NCBI GenBank assembly: GCA_019055375.1
Contig: JAHQIW010004522.1
Span: forward strand, 62,001 to 126,000
Direction: 5' to 3'
Source of the DNA: Parelaphostrongylus tenuis
Lineage: Eukaryota; Nematoda; Chromadorea; Rhabditida; Metastrongylidae
Length of the DNA: 64,000 bases
The notes under the pieces are model-generated. The model was not told where the DNA came from. It did not search any database and saw nothing but the letters and a program-made list of their open reading frames with translations. How positions within the stretch are numbered: position 1 is the first letter of the stretch; the number at the start of each line of letters is the position of its first letter. Positions 12,795 to 24,439 of the stretch are shown here, piece by piece. The position numbers and the translations under genes were made by a program.

Positions 12795-13170
12795 AGGAAA
12801 GAGCGTGACTAACTACACTCGATTGTTCTTGGCTGGAATGTTCGAGTGTTACTTAAGAGCACGCTCAAATCAATGCGCCTGATAATCATCCTTTTTTGAG
12901 CCATGCATGTGCCTTTGTAACAAAGAGTCGATGTTGATATGATACAATTTATTCAAACAGCTGACGCTTTGGCGGTTTCATGCCTTCTTCAGAGCTCGGA
13001 AAAATCAGGTTGCCCATAACCCAGTCGGCCAAACACGTCCATTATTTCGTTAAATAGATTCACCAACCCTCGATTTCCGATTTCAATCGCATCATGCATT
13101 CAACAACCCGTACCTACCTTTTTTCATGAGCTTCCACTACATTGACGATTGTCGTCCTTGATGCGATTAA
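12795..13170. repeat. Repeat patch: fold-back arm piece and LINE-tail-like repeat
   Basis: 12800-12920 contains GAGTGTT, CACGCTCAAAT and GAGCCATGCATGTG of the fold-back family. 12945-13170 (CAATTTATTCAAACAGCTGA, then CTTCTTCAGAGC) is repeated at 11300-11470 and, inverted, at 13670-13790 and 38745-38860. This unit sits next to LINE or tRNA-like copies and may be a 3' tail. Confidence 0.45.
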
Positions 13171-13290
13171 AATCGTGGATTGGTGTTTTTTTCTAGTACT
13201 ATATTTGGAAGTATGTATTACTTAGGGTTTTCTAATGTTTTCACTGCTTTTTTTCGCAGTGTTGCGATGTTTCAAATATATTTGAGAGAA

Positions 13291-13670
13291 CTGAGTGGTG
13301 AGCGGAAACTCGATCCTAGGCGGGAGTTGAACCCGCGTACACCCATCCCGGTGACGCGTGCTACCACTACACCACCGAGGCATATTTGCGCATATTTGAA
13401 ATATCATAACACTGCGAAGAAGCAGTAAAAACATGAGAATTCCTAAATATAACATATCACAATGGCTGCCATCTCAAATGGGTTCATAAAGCGATATCGC
13501 ATATCCGACCAGACCTGTTAAGGGTTGGTGGCTGATAGCTCTGGTTGCTAAATTGAAGAGTGAGTGGTAGCGCAAATGCGCCTCGTTGGTGTAGTGGTAG
13601 GACACCCCACCGGAATGGCTGAACTCGGGTTCAACTCCCGCCTAAGGGTGAACCTTTGCTCACCATCCAA
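13291..13670. repeat. Palindromic tRNA-like element (family A)
   Basis: The minus-strand arm (GGCGGGAGTTGAACCCGCG, CACTACACCACCGAGGC) and plus-strand arm (GCCTCGTTGGTGTAGTGGTA, CTCGGGTTCAACTCCCGCC) face each other head to head. They are separated by about 180 bases holding AACACTGCGAAGAAGCAG and the GTTAAGGGTTGGTGGCTGAT spacer. The outer ends GTGGTGAGC and GCTCACCA are inverted. Confidence 0.75.
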
Positions 13671-13888
13671 TCCATCTAGATGATGGAGGTGTTTGACTGA
13701 CGTGGTTATGGGCAACCTAATATTTCCGGGCTCTGAAAAAGGTTGCAAACCGCCGAGATATCGGCTGTTTGAATAAATTCTATTATATTTATCTCGGATT
13801 TCTAGCTTACAAAGAAAAAGCTTTGAAATTATAGTATTTCTACTGCTTATTTCGCAGTGTTATGATGTTACTTATATAACCTAGAGAA

Positions 13889-13968
13889 TTGAGTGGTGAG
13901 CAAAAACACGACCTCAGGCGGGAATCGAACCCACGTTTCATCCTATCCGGGGACGCGTGCTCTACCAA
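13889..13968 (-). repeat. Truncated tRNA-like half element (family A)
   Basis: The reverse complement reads from the anticodon region to box B (GGGTTCGATTCCCGCCTGAG-like). It is cut off after GCGTGCTCTACC by unrelated AAAAAGC sequence. Confidence 0.65.
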
Positions 13969-14119
13969 AAAGCTTTGAGTTATTGGAGAATGCCGAGGTT
14001 ACTAGAGAGTCTGTTTTGAAAATTATAAAAATAATTTTTGAATTCCATTTATTCAAAGTCTTTTTTCGTCTTTGCTTGATTTTTTTTGAAATTTCATGAC
14101 TCCTAAAGTAAAAAAGTCG

Positions 14120-14335
14120 GGACAGAGCAAGGTGGAAGGAGCTCAGCTTGAACATCATCGCCAGCCGCGACGGCGACGAGTTCCGCCCGTCGTCTCTCGC
14201 TCGGTCGGTCGCAGCCGATCGATAATTCGTCATGACAACCCAGCCGCCCCGCCCAATTACGTCATAATTTCGTCTCGATCGAGTTTTTCTCTTCAGTCTT
14301 CTCATCCTTTCGTGGTGTTAGGTGATTTCGTCTGA
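14120..14335. promoter_or_regulatory. GC-rich promoter-like patch
   Basis: A sharply GC-rich island in AT-rich DNA with CpG-dense sequence, a CCGCCCCGCCCAATTACGTC block (GC-box-like, CCAAT-like and TTACGTCA CRE-like sites together), then a pyrimidine-rich TTTTTCTCTTCAGTCTTCTC run that could be a splice or trans-splice acceptor. No coding exon could be tied to it on either strand. Confidence 0.3.
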
Positions 14336-14696
14336 GCGCTCGAGTCATCGGTTCTCATCTCCTGAGTCCCTCTTTTTTTCTATCTAGCAGTGTAATTTCA
14401 AATCCATCACCGCCTTAAAGCCAGAACCCAGCACTACCACCGCCCCCTCAAAACCAGTTATTACTAAGTTTTTCCTTACTTTCCCACAAAATCCCACCTA
14501 TAAGCCTTATATCGATTGATTAGCGGGAATTTTCCCTTTGCTGATGTTGTTGACGTATTTGCGCTACGTCATTCACGAAGTACGATTAGCAGCAGTCGGT
14601 TGTTTTCAATGGGACACTCCATCGCGATCGCCTAGTGGACAATTACCCAGATCTTCTTCAATTTTGGGTCGAGCCAGTCAGTGATACCATCACTGT

Positions 14697-14890
14697 TGAC
14701 CCTTTAGGAGTGGCAACTGATCGATCGGATAGCGCAATTGGCAAGAGGCGCGCAATTTTGGTTATTCAATTTCAGGGTTCCCTTCCATTTGAAAAGTAAA
14801 ACCCTAGGTTTCATTTGCTACTCTGATACTCTATGATTTCCTCGACATGGTCATATGTTTTTCGTCTAACTTTTCTCTTCTCTACGCTTA
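14697..14890. repeat. Fragment of the large TTAA-type repeat family
   Basis: TTGACCCTTTAGGAGTGGCA followed by GGCGCGCAATTTTGG and AAACCCTAGGTTTC matches the left end of the element at 52247 and the block at 29490-29650. The right end is missing. Confidence 0.5.
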
Positions 14891-14949
14891 TAACTAAAAC
14901 TCTTCTCTACTAATATAACTTAGATAATTGAGTGATGGGCAAAAACACG

Positions 14950-15022
14950 GCCCCAGGCGGGAATCGAACCCGCGTTTCATCCTATCCGGGGACGCGTGCT
15001 CTAACCACTACACCACCGAGGC
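14950..15022 (-). repeat. tRNA-like unit with near-complete cloverleaf (family A half element)
   Basis: Read on the minus strand, GCCTCGG can pair 7/7 with CTGGGGC (two G-U pairs). A D arm (box A GTGGTGTAGTGGTTAG), an anticodon stem CGTCC/GGATG with loop CCGGATA, and a perfect T stem GCGGG/CCCGC around TTCGATT follow. The loop lacks U33, the nominal GGA anticodon would call for a long serine variable arm that is absent, and the flanks (GTGATGGGCAAAAACACG outside) are those of the repeat family. I therefore call it repeat, not a tRNA gene. Confidence 0.7.
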
Positions 15023-15539
15023 ACATTTGCCCGACCACTCATTCTTCAACATCTCTATGTTAGCTATCAGCCACCAACCTTTAACAGGTTTGGTCGGATA
15101 TGTGATTTCGCTTTATAAATCCCGTTAAGCTGACAGCTATTGTTATATAATACTTCGAAATTATAGTATTTTTACTGCTTATTTCGCAGTGTTATTATAT
15201 TACTAATATAACTTAGATATTTATTACTCTTCTGTACGATAAGAACTCTGAGTGCGAAGCGAGATAATATTTTAAAAAACTAATCATAGCATTGAAATTC
15301 TCGAAATTTGGGCTATCAAATGACTACTAAGAATTTAACGAAGGGCCATATAGAAGCTCCAGCCGAGCCTATAAAGCAAACTGAGTGTTAAACATATTTT
15401 TTATTCTCGCTGCTACAACGTAATAAAAAGGCTTTTCCAAAAAGCAAGCACATTGTTGAAATCGCAGAGATTTATGCTTTTGAATGACTACCAAGCGTCT
15501 ATGATAAAGGTTTTGTCCATCAAGAAAGGCCTTCAAACA

Positions 15540-15810
15540 GTCGTGTACCTCATCTGGTGCACGTCGTCGCTTAAGGGTTTAAGGGTAAAGCTCACGACGT
15601 TGGTTGATGCCTCAGGATACACCACTCATTGGACTCCATTCGTAGCATGTTCAAGGCGATTGAGCATATCTGACGTTTGCAATCACTTGCGGTAGTCTAC
15701 TGATATATCAACACAGTGCCGTTATACTCCCAGACAAGTCTGGAAATCGAGTGATCGACGATCACATGTGCGACGCAGAGCTCATCTAACCACTACGCCA
15801 CACGCGATCT
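15540..15810 (-). repeat. Degraded family B SINE
   Basis: The minus-strand copy shows CTCCCAGACAAGTCTGG, GATCGACGATCACATGTGCG and CTAACCACTACGCCACACGC in the order of the family; the 3' end near 15555 is poorly preserved. Confidence 0.55.
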
Positions 15811-16109
15811 GTTGCATCGTGTCAAACTGTGCTGGTTAAATCGGCACTTCTATAAAAAAAAACGGAGAATTCTCATCCGATAGATTTTTAATAGTTATGA
15901 GCTTAATTGGGTTTAGTGCCGGCTGATATGTGCTTAGACCGAACCCGTTAGAAGTTTGTTGCTGACAAATTCGTTAATTCACGTCGCAGGAAGAGTGGTA
16001 GCTATGTGGGTGGCCTCGGCGATGTAGTGGTTATATGAGTCCCAGTATGGGCGAAACTCGAGTTCTTTCGCTTGCCGTCGAAGAGGAAGAAGACGGGCTG
16101 TTTGTGGAT

Positions 16110-16190
16110 AATTGACTTGAATCATCGGTTTTGAAGAAGACGAGAACGTCGAAACGTTAGCCAAATAAAGGTTCTAGGCCTTTATGGAAA
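16110..16190. repeat. Retroelement-tail-like motif
   Basis: GAAGAAGACGAGAACGTCGAAACGTTAGCC style sequence followed by AAATAAAGG also occurs, diverged, at 44500-44550 and inverted near 21560-21605. Dispersed copies ending in AATAAA suggest the 3' end of a retroelement family that I cannot name. Confidence 0.3.
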
Positions 16191-16482
16191 ATTTTTGTCT
16201 CACCAAGTAATGTTTTTAGTTGATCTTTTAAGAAATTGCGAGTGCACGTTTAGGCTTAGGCTTCGTCTTAGACTTGAAATATTAGTGAGAACACAACTTT
16301 TCATTAATCTCAGGTCCTGATACCAATCTCGCATAAAGTCTGTTATGTGAAAAATTATTGTTTATCCTTGTAAAAATTTAATGAAAGTCAGTCTTTAAGG
16401 CAAGCTGCTGTGATCAAGAAGAGTTCTTCATTTCACCGCGCTTTTAATGGTGGCCTAATGTTATAATTTTATATTTAGTAAT

Positions 16483-16605
16483 GCAGAGTGATATGCAAAA
16501 TTTTGAACTTTAAACGAGAGTCGAACCAGCATTTCACCTTTTTCAAAGCGCGTGCTAATCAGTTGCTCTATCGAGGCTAGTGTACTGCTACCACTCTTTC
16601 CGTAG
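16483..16605 (-). repeat. tRNA-like half element (family A)
   Basis: GTGATATGCAAAATTTTGAA end, then a box B relic (GAGAGTCGAACCAGCATT reversed) and TTGCTCTATCGAGGC. It is diverged. Confidence 0.55.
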
Positions 16606-16864
16606 AAAGTGTTGTTATCATTGGCAAATCTCTAATGGGAGCACAAATATGACAGCTTATATCACCTCTGACCGATCACGAAATAAATCTTCATAATCCC
16701 TATATTTGTAAATATATCCCTTATTTTCCACAATAAAACTATGACTGACCCTTTGGTAACAGATTACAGGCAATGTTAAGTGCAAATTTCACTTTTCGTG
16801 AAAAACGAATTGTGCCCGGATAAAAGTGAAGGCTTAAAATTTCCTTTTTAATCCCTTGTACCAT

Positions 16865-18200
16865 AAAAAATGGACGATTGGATGCATAGTTGGCATTTGG
16901 AGGTTTACCAGCAAGTCGGAGGCGGAGCAGAGCAGTGGTCAATGATGCGGTGTACTAGTAAGGAAAATAAGGACCAAGGTTATGGTTCAATCATCCCTTC
17001 TAACTGTCGCGTGGCATCAATCAACGGACGACCTCAGCTCGACTGCGTCCAAGATCGTAGGGAGAGTCGTCTCGAGCAGTATTTTACGACACTCTTAATG
17101 ATGGCGATATAGTCAAGCAGCAGCCAAGGGATGACATGAGATATGAAGGCCTTTGAGGGACACTAATGCAAGGAAATGGATCGATTAGAAGTACTGGGAT
17201 CCGCACAGTAAAAATGTGATAACGGGTTGTCTAGAATGATAGTAACTAAAATCAACATATCAAAACAGTGTCTTTTTCTCTCGGATTTGCCGTGGTACCA
17301 GTTTGCTTGCCAGCAGGGATGGATGAATTGTAAAGAGAATATCATGACCAGATTCTACGACCTTTGTAAAGAGATGTCCTGAAGCAGCAGTCCGAACAAT
17401 ACGTGAAGTCTCGAAGACCTTTGTAGAGGATGATTACGAGAAAACGAATCGAATGCAAGAAGCACTCGGTCCGTTTAGTAAAGCTCGCATAGAGTAGTGT
17501 GAAGCAAGAAAAGAAATAAAGCCAACATTCTCTCGGATTTGCCTTGGTACCAATTTGCATCCCAGCAGGAATGAGATACTTCAGTTACTCTGGTCACGGG
17601 ATCGACGACAGGATCACATTGATACCGCTTGGCGAGAGTAGTCACTTGCACATGAATAATGGACGATCGAATGCACTCTTGACATTTGGAAGCTCAACAG
17701 CAAATCAGGGGTGGAGTAGAGCAGTGGTGCCAATGAGCAGTGTGATAAGCAAGGCACTTGTTCGATATCTTCCATCAACTCTCTCGTGATCGATCAACGA
17801 ACATACCTTGGCTACCTACAAGCATTGTAAGGAGAATTGTCTCGATAAGTATTCTATGGCATTTGTAGAGAAGACAAAATTCCCAAGTAGCAGTTTAAAC
17901 ATTACGTGAAGTACTCGAAGACCTTTGTGGCGGAGGGAAACGAATTGAATGCAAGAAGTACTGGATCCGTTTAGTAAAGCTCAGAAGAGTAGAGAGAGTA
18001 TAAATAAATAGAACATTTCAGTACGATGTCTCTAACTCTTGGATCTGCCTTGGTACCAATCTGCATCTTCTAAGGGATAAAGTGCTTTAGTTGACTCACG
18101 TCAAGGGATCGAACACAGGATCACACTGAAACCGCATGGAGAAAGTAACCACTGACTGCATGAATAACAAGGGGAGAGATTCGTTTTCTCTATGATTAGT
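16865..18200. repeat. Degenerate tandem duplications
   Basis: GGATTTGCC-TGGTACCA-TTTGC recurs near 17283, 17534 and 18048; AGCAGTGGT after GGACGAT-GAATGCA recurs near 16872-16940 and 17661-17730; AATACGTGAAG followed by CTCGAAGACCTTTG recurs near 17398 and 17909. The copies are 70-85 percent alike by eye. They look like several rounds of local duplication of a unit of roughly 0.5-0.8 kb, of unknown nature. Confidence 0.5.
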
Positions 18201-19795
18201 TAAATGTAAAAGACAAGCAGTGAATGTTTTGACTTTTCTTTACTTCCTATTTTCAAAATGAGAAGTAAATAAATGTTCAAACGATGGATTTCAACTGCCA
18301 CTTCGACTGAACTGGGTCCAATGCCGATGTGTGCTTACCAGACCAAACCGTTGACGGTTAGTAACTGCCAGATTCGATACCTTGTATGGCAGAAAGATTG
18401 GAGAACAGAATACCGGTAGTGCAGTGATTTATCTTCATTACGGAAAGAGTGTGACATGGGTTCAACACCCGCCCGAGCTTCAAAGTGTGCACATCTCTCA
18501 ACATGACTGGATATATAGTCAGAACGAAGAGAGTTCAAAGAAAGTATACGGCTGAGAGAAATGCAAAGCTAGGAAGAGCCTTGGTAGCGATAACACGTGA
18601 GCCCTCGGAAAGGGTAATGGTGGCCTTGAAAACCAACGAAGATTCTGATTTTAGCCATATTTCGGCATCGTTGTTGTTGTGTTTGACACGATGACAATTT
18701 TTTTTCTGATTTTGTTGCATAGATTTTCATGAGTACAATGATCTTTGTTCTCTGGTTTCTGTTGTTTACGATTTAAAAAAAACAGCGATGACAATCGGAA
18801 TCTGCTGGTGCAGCTCATTTTGACACATTCCGTTCCATTTAACAAGTGACAAAAGATAAGCGTCCAGTTTGACTACAGCGCATGCTGATAAAACCATTTT
18901 TAGATATTCCCCCGTGAGTTTTACAACTGTCAATAAACTAGTTAACTAAAATTCTTAGTCATTTGAATCGGCACGGATCTGAACCAATGACTTTTTGCGC
19001 ATGAGAAACGCCTCATTGCGTTTGACTCCGCACTTCTTCTTTCGTTGATTCATCATTTGAAATCGACTTATTCTCCGAAAAGTATTTAGAAGAAGATGAG
19101 AGAACCAGTAGCAATATATTCTTGTTTGATTTCCGACACAAAATGACGAATGATTATTTTTGGGAGCAAATTTCGAGTTGTTCGTTCTCTCTGTCTCCCC
19201 CCTCTCTCTCTGTCTCTCTCTCTCGCTGTTATTAATTGTTCCCTTTCTCTCTCTCCGCCTCTCGCTCTCTAACTCTCGGTTCCTCCCTCTTTAATAGACA
19301 CACTCTTCAAATCACACCACTTCATTATCAATAAAAACCACCTTCTTGTTAAGTTGGTTCTCTAGTCTTTCATTTTTTTTCTCTCCTCTCTCCCGTCTTC
19401 AAAATTGATTCCCATTATATATGTCTCCCACTGCAATCGATATGCTCGTAAACGAAGAGAAAAAAATGATAGTATACAAAGTATTTATCGAGAACCAACT
19501 ATGCGGACAAAATTGTACTCTCAACCGATTGAATTGATTGGTAGAATTTTCGCTCTCTTCTAAATCTAGACGACTTTCGTTTTCTTTTCCCTCTTTTTTA
19601 TGTTTTGAAAAAAAGTGTCATCTATCTCATAATGTGATATTATCATAAAACATGAATGGAAAGTAAAGAAATGAAAAAGTGCACAAAATAGAAAGCATCA
19701 ATAAATTCCGTAAGCTACACGATTCTTCTTATGACCAAATTCCAGCTAATCTTAGCATCAGTCCGCAAAGATTAGTTTTACAAAACATCTTTGTT
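18200..19795. other. Intergenic, no gene; CT-rich tract at 19185-19280
   Basis: No supported frame. A pyrimidine-rich low-complexity tract of CTCT and TCTC units lies at 19185-19280. Confidence 0.45.
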
Positions 19796-19800
19796 CTTTG

Positions 19801-20378
19801 GTCGTTCCATGAGTTTTGGCACTACAGCAATAAACACCAATCTAATTAACGAGAAATAATTAAAATTACATGATTTGGGGGTCGTTCAATTGCGCATTTT
19901 TTACGAACATTCTGGTTCACAACTTGCCTATACTTGCTTTGAAATGGAGCTGTCGTGGGAACAATTTACTTGCTACTCATGCATAGATGGCGCGGAAAAT
20001 GCTAGTGAATCGGCGCTCATGATTAATGGAGCTTGGGACGACGATAAGATTGCAGAAGGATAGCCAGGAAGTGGCTCGTGAAGTTTAGAGCTGGAGAGAA
20101 CAATCTGTAGAACCACTCGCACTCGGGCCCTCCGCAGGAAGCTCCATCAATCTTTAGCATTGCTTCACTTGCGTTTTCCCTAACGCGCCAATCGTGTATG
20201 AGTAGCCTGCGAATTTCTTCCCAAGGCAGCTTCATCTCAAAGCAAGTGTAGGAAAGTCGTATGCCAAGTTTCACAAGAAAATGTGCAATTGAACGATAGC
20301 AAAGTCATGCAATTCTATTACTTCCGGTAAATGAATTTCGTGTTTACTGCTTTAGTGCCAAAACTTATGAAACGACCC
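19801..20378. mobile_element. Fold-back element made of two inverted mariner 5' ends
   Basis: The left arm starts GTCGTTCCATGAGTTTTGGC and reads into the first codons of a mariner transposase (MELSWEQF, then SESALMINGAWDD). The right arm, on the other strand, repeats this (MKLPWEEIRRLLIHDWRVRE, then SEAMLKIDGAS) and ends GTGCCAAAACTTATGAAACG. The arms are about 250 bases each. No transposase core is present. Confidence 0.75.
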
Positions 20379-20379
20379 A

Positions 20380-21765
20380 ATAAAATGCTAAATTTCCTAT
20401 GTGAGTGACATGAGGGTTGGTTTCACTCTCCTAGTAACAAACAGAATGGCTTAAAAAAGTCAAAGTTGTTGGAAACATCAGTCATGAAAATTAAAAATTT
20501 AGAAAATGAGAGAACGAAAAACAAACTAAAAAACATATCATCATTCAAGGACGGGCAAATAAACATCTTCAACTAAATGGTTATGAATACACCGAAATTT
20601 GTCATTCTCGTTGTTGAAGATACACTATAATCATCTTTAACGACCGCAACCAATTTTGTGTGTCGAGTCCATCGGACCCCTATGTCATTGAAGAGAATTG
20701 AACTTTGCATGGGAATCAAGATGTGTACGGTTCCGCGAGCCTTTGTAGAAGACAAGGCGTACCTTTTTTCTGAGATTATTGTCCCATCATTCGGTTCACT
20801 TGCACATTCTCCGTTTCTTTAACTTCTACGCATCCAATATGTTCTTCTTCGTATATTCCTATGTTTCTGGATAGATTTTATGTGTGGCTAAAAACCACGG
20901 TGCGATTCTTTCCTCAGGATTTTGTACGATAGTTTGAACGTGTTCATGTGTCAATATTTTTTTTTTACATTCTGCGATTCCATTCTGTCATTAAAAAGTG
21001 GTTTTTTGCAAGTATAGTCCATTAGAAGCATCTATCCATTGGCTAGCTCTGGTATAGAACAGTACTCGCAATTTATCTACAGAAGGTTTGGTAAAGAAAA
21101 CTTAGTGCATCGAATATGTTAGGGAAACCGTGCGCATTCAAATCAAGATGTATTGTTCAAAATGTGCAACAGCATAGATATAGAAATCAGTGCGCATGAT
21201 TGAACGAGTTAAGCATTTTAGAATTCATCCAATGCAGATTTGAGCTAAGCAAAAACTCGCGTCTATCCACCCATATGTAAAGTCAGTGCTTTCTTTCCTT
21301 TCACTAATCTTGTACTAATACGTCGACTCCGGAGGAACAGAGGCTTAGCTGGCCAGATAAATCAAATCAACAACTTTGCTTTCCTTGCTGTACTAAATCC
21401 TTAATCACTATGCCCTATGCTACAAACCTCTCGTTGAGCTATATAATCTTTGAATAGTATCATATTTTTGAACGATCTTTGACAGTTTATGAATTTCCTA
21501 AGGGGCTCATCCATAAAAAACGATGACTCCTGTAACGAACCTGTTGACACGACCATTAACTTAGGTGCTGACAGTTTCGGCAAAAATTTTATTTCTTCAT
21601 CAGCGCAGTAATGTGGTTTACTGTTATCACAATACTTTTTTGTCCTTCGTTTCCATCGACGAGTACACTGCTACTTTCACCTCTGGAACTGTTTCAAACT
21701 AAAAAGATACTTTTCTTTCTGAAACACTTGGCGATTAGAATATTCGGTGTTCAGAGTCTTGTCTA
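20380..21765. other. Upstream region of the GDE1 gene, nothing recognised
   Basis: No supported exon on either strand. Any GDE1 promoter should lie here, but I could not identify a core motif. Confidence 0.4.
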
Positions 21766-21770
21766 AAATC

Positions 21771-21778
21771 ATTTCCAG
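21771..21778 (+). promoter_or_regulatory. Probable spliced-leader acceptor or 5' UTR acceptor of the GDE1 gene
   Basis: ATTTCCAG lies four bases upstream of the start ATG at 21783. A strong 3' splice site this close to the first ATG is typical of nematode trans-spliced genes. A cis-spliced upstream exon cannot be excluded, because the reading frame stays open for 36 bases upstream. Confidence 0.5.
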
Positions 21779-21782
21779 GTAC

Positions 21783-24160
21783 ATGACCGGTACAGAATCT
21801 CTGCCACTTCTTTCAAAGATACTAGGAACTATTTTGATTGTGGTCATTCTGCTATGTAAGTTCCCGATTATCATACCTCTACTGGTCGGACTCATTCCAA
21901 TCGCTCTCGCGTTTCTGAAGAACAAGCCATGCGACCCTAATCATGTACGTTTTCATTATTTTTTCCCTAAAAATATTGGCACTGCAATTCAGCTACCGTA
22001 GTCTTCATAGTGATGGGCACCACCGTAGATGGCGTTGAACTCTAAGAGCTTTTTGCAACGCACATCAGCCCACTACTACTTATTTTGTGACTCGCTTCCT
22101 CGTGTAGGCCCCCCGCTCGCTAAACTAAATATCACTTGTCGAACTGCGCAAAATTAATTTTTGTAGCTAATATGCATGGATTTCACGGATGCTCCAAAAT
22201 ATGCGCTAAATCCACCTGTACAAACACGCTGTCTTGGTGGCAGTTATGAAGGATGCTGCTATCATTTGGTGGTTCCCACCACGCCTCGGGCACGGTAGCC
22301 TGGTCAATGAGTGCATGTAGGTGCGAAAGTTTTTCGACGGCTTCCGTATTGGAGGACATCGTGGTGCTCCAATGTCATTTCCGGAGAACGGAATGGCCGG
22401 TTTCATGCAGGTAATTAGTGTATTTCAACGAATGTGCAACCTTTTTACTTTAGTGCTGTTTCCTACGTAGGCCAAAAACGACGGTGCCGATCTGATCGAA
22501 TTCGACGTGTCGCTGACGAAAGACGGTGAGGCAGTGCTTTTACACGACGATGATTTGGATCGAACCACTAACCTCAGCGGTCCGATACGTGAAAAAACGC
22601 TGGCGCAGCTAGAATGCGCTAATATTAGCGCTAAATTCACAAGAACAACGTATAGGAATTATCTGCTTTGCGCTTTCATAATTCCACATTTGTAATCATA
22701 AAGGGCGGATGTCATATTTCTTACAGGGAAGGAGACTTGGCACCTGTTCAAAAGGAAGGTATTCCCAAACTTGAGGCCGTTGTGAAATGGGCAATCGAGA
22801 ACAATATGAAGATGTTGTTTGACGTTAAGGATTCGGATTCGGAGGTTTGTCAACCTCGTATATGTGAGCGAAACATCCGAATCAAGTGCCGTATACATGT
22901 GATGCCTAGAGAACACCTATGTATAGGTATTTCAGCTAGTGCACATAATTGGAGATCTATTCGAGAAGTACGATCTTTACGACAAGGCCATTGTGTGCAG
23001 TTTCTATCCATGGGTAGTCTACCTTATCAAACAAGGAAATCAAAAGATTCTTAGCGGTACGCCGTAATGTCTCGATATCTTTGAGATCACACGATTTACG
23101 ACTGACATTTCTTTACAGGTCTTACGTGGCGTCGTAAATTTTTCTCCTACAAAGATATCGAAAACACTTTACCTCGATACACTGGTCTATATCACTATCT
23201 CTGCGTTCTTCTCGACATCATCCATGTGTTCCTTCTAAGAATCGTGACACCATGGTTTCTAGGCGCCGATCTACTTCTCACAAATAATCTAGACATTTCG
23301 AAGTAAGTATATGAAAATGATATGGAGTACTTCTGTAACGATTCGTGCCATAGCGATAAAAAGGACACAAACGTAAAGATTTCTGACAGCGGTTAGCACT
23401 TTGATGACATTAGCTATGATAGCGTTGTTGTTCGCTGCTAGAGTAACATCTCCTTATCCGTGAACCTTTTGAAGCCTCCTCGTCGAAATTCAGGAAGAAT
23501 GAGTTCTGTCCCGCGTGACAGTAATCATTTTACTTCCCATGCTTCCTAAGGATTCTGCGTTAAAGTTCAGGAGGAAGTAGATTTGTTTTCTGCGACAGTA
23601 ACCATCTCCTTTCCTGTTTTCTAAAAATTGACGTTTATGGGGTGGTAAAGTTACCGATAGGAACAAATCATTGATGCTTACTCAATTAGCATGGGTAATA
23701 CCACCTACATATCAGAGTAGGAACTGTATCTCTGGTTTGGACATACGCGCCTACAATGGATAAAAAGCACTTTCAAAAAAGACGTAATGGACACCGACGG
23801 TGAAATTAAATTTCATAAGAAAATTTGGCTTTTACTGACTCCAAAGTGGACGAATTTCCGTTATAGAACAGACAAAATTGAACATTGAATCATGTGACAA
23901 TTCAGGAGTTGATGTTATTTTTTACCAGAGGTTTCGTTCGTGAGCAAAAAGGACGTGGCCTTCACGTAGCCGTATGGACAGTGAACGATGTCGCCGAGAT
24001 GCATTGGATGCTGGAAGAGTTGTCGGTACCAATCCTCACCGATCATCCTTCATATATCAGCAAAATCTCTCACCTAAGTGTCATACGTGGTCAAGACTAC
24101 AGTGAACCAGCATTACAAAACGCTGCAAACCACGCTAGTACTGCCGATTTAACAAACTAG
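21783..24160 (+). CDS. GDE1: GDE1-type glycerophosphodiester phosphodiesterase, complete, 7 exons
   Basis: Predicted membrane enzyme that hydrolyses glycerophosphodiesters or lysophospholipids (GDPD family, GDE1/MIR16 branch). Exons 21783-21944, 22321-22410, 22471-22649, 22727-22844, 22936-23056, 23119-23302 and 23929-24160 join in phase with GT-AG introns and give 361 residues ending in TAG. Residues 8-45 are hydrophobic and can form one or two membrane segments. GDPD motifs follow in order: GHRGAP at 65-70 (His67) and PEN at 75-77, EFDV at 94-97 (metal ligands Glu94, Asp96), LLHDDDLDRTT from 107 (His109), FDVKD at 175-179, VCSF at 203-206, GLTWR at 224-228, and AVWTVND at 299-305. A hydrophobic stretch at 247-271 sits where family members carry the insertion domain. 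The start is the first ATG after a spliced-leader-like acceptor. Splice joins and frame are seen directly; the enzyme class is from family knowledge; the substrate is inferred. No broken codon was found. Confidence 0.93.
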
Positions 24161-24297
24161 ATATCATCTCCTTGATTTTTTCAGTACTTTTGTTCCTGCT
24201 AAAATTAGCTCAGTTGTTAAACTTAATTATCTAGTTGAAACTGCAATAATGCAAAACTCTCAGGTTGATCAGTGTTAATGTGATTTTATTTAATAGT

Positions 24298-24303
24298 AAT
24301 AAA
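24298..24303 (+). terminator. AATAAA polyadenylation signal of the GDE1 gene
   Basis: AATAAA lies 138 bases after the TAG stop at 24158-24160, a usual distance for a nematode 3' UTR. No other AATAAA lies between the stop and this site. Confidence 0.65.
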
Positions 24304-24439
24304 GAGTTTGTGTAATCATTATAAAACGACGAAGGATTGTTGTCACGAAAATCACTTCGCAAATCCATGAATTTCAGAGCGTTTTACAAAAGAAAGCAAT
24401 GGAAAGATTGGATGATAGGACTTTAAGCTAAGGGTCATT

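Noticed and set aside
13943..14305. 120-codon minus-strand frame rich in Arg and Ser
   Set aside because: It is the complement of the GC-rich patch and a family A fragment; CpG-rich DNA lacks stops by composition.
14950..15022. Functional tRNA gene on the minus strand
   Set aside because: The cloverleaf is good but U33 is missing, the anticodon and variable arm disagree, and the flanks are those of the family A repeat.
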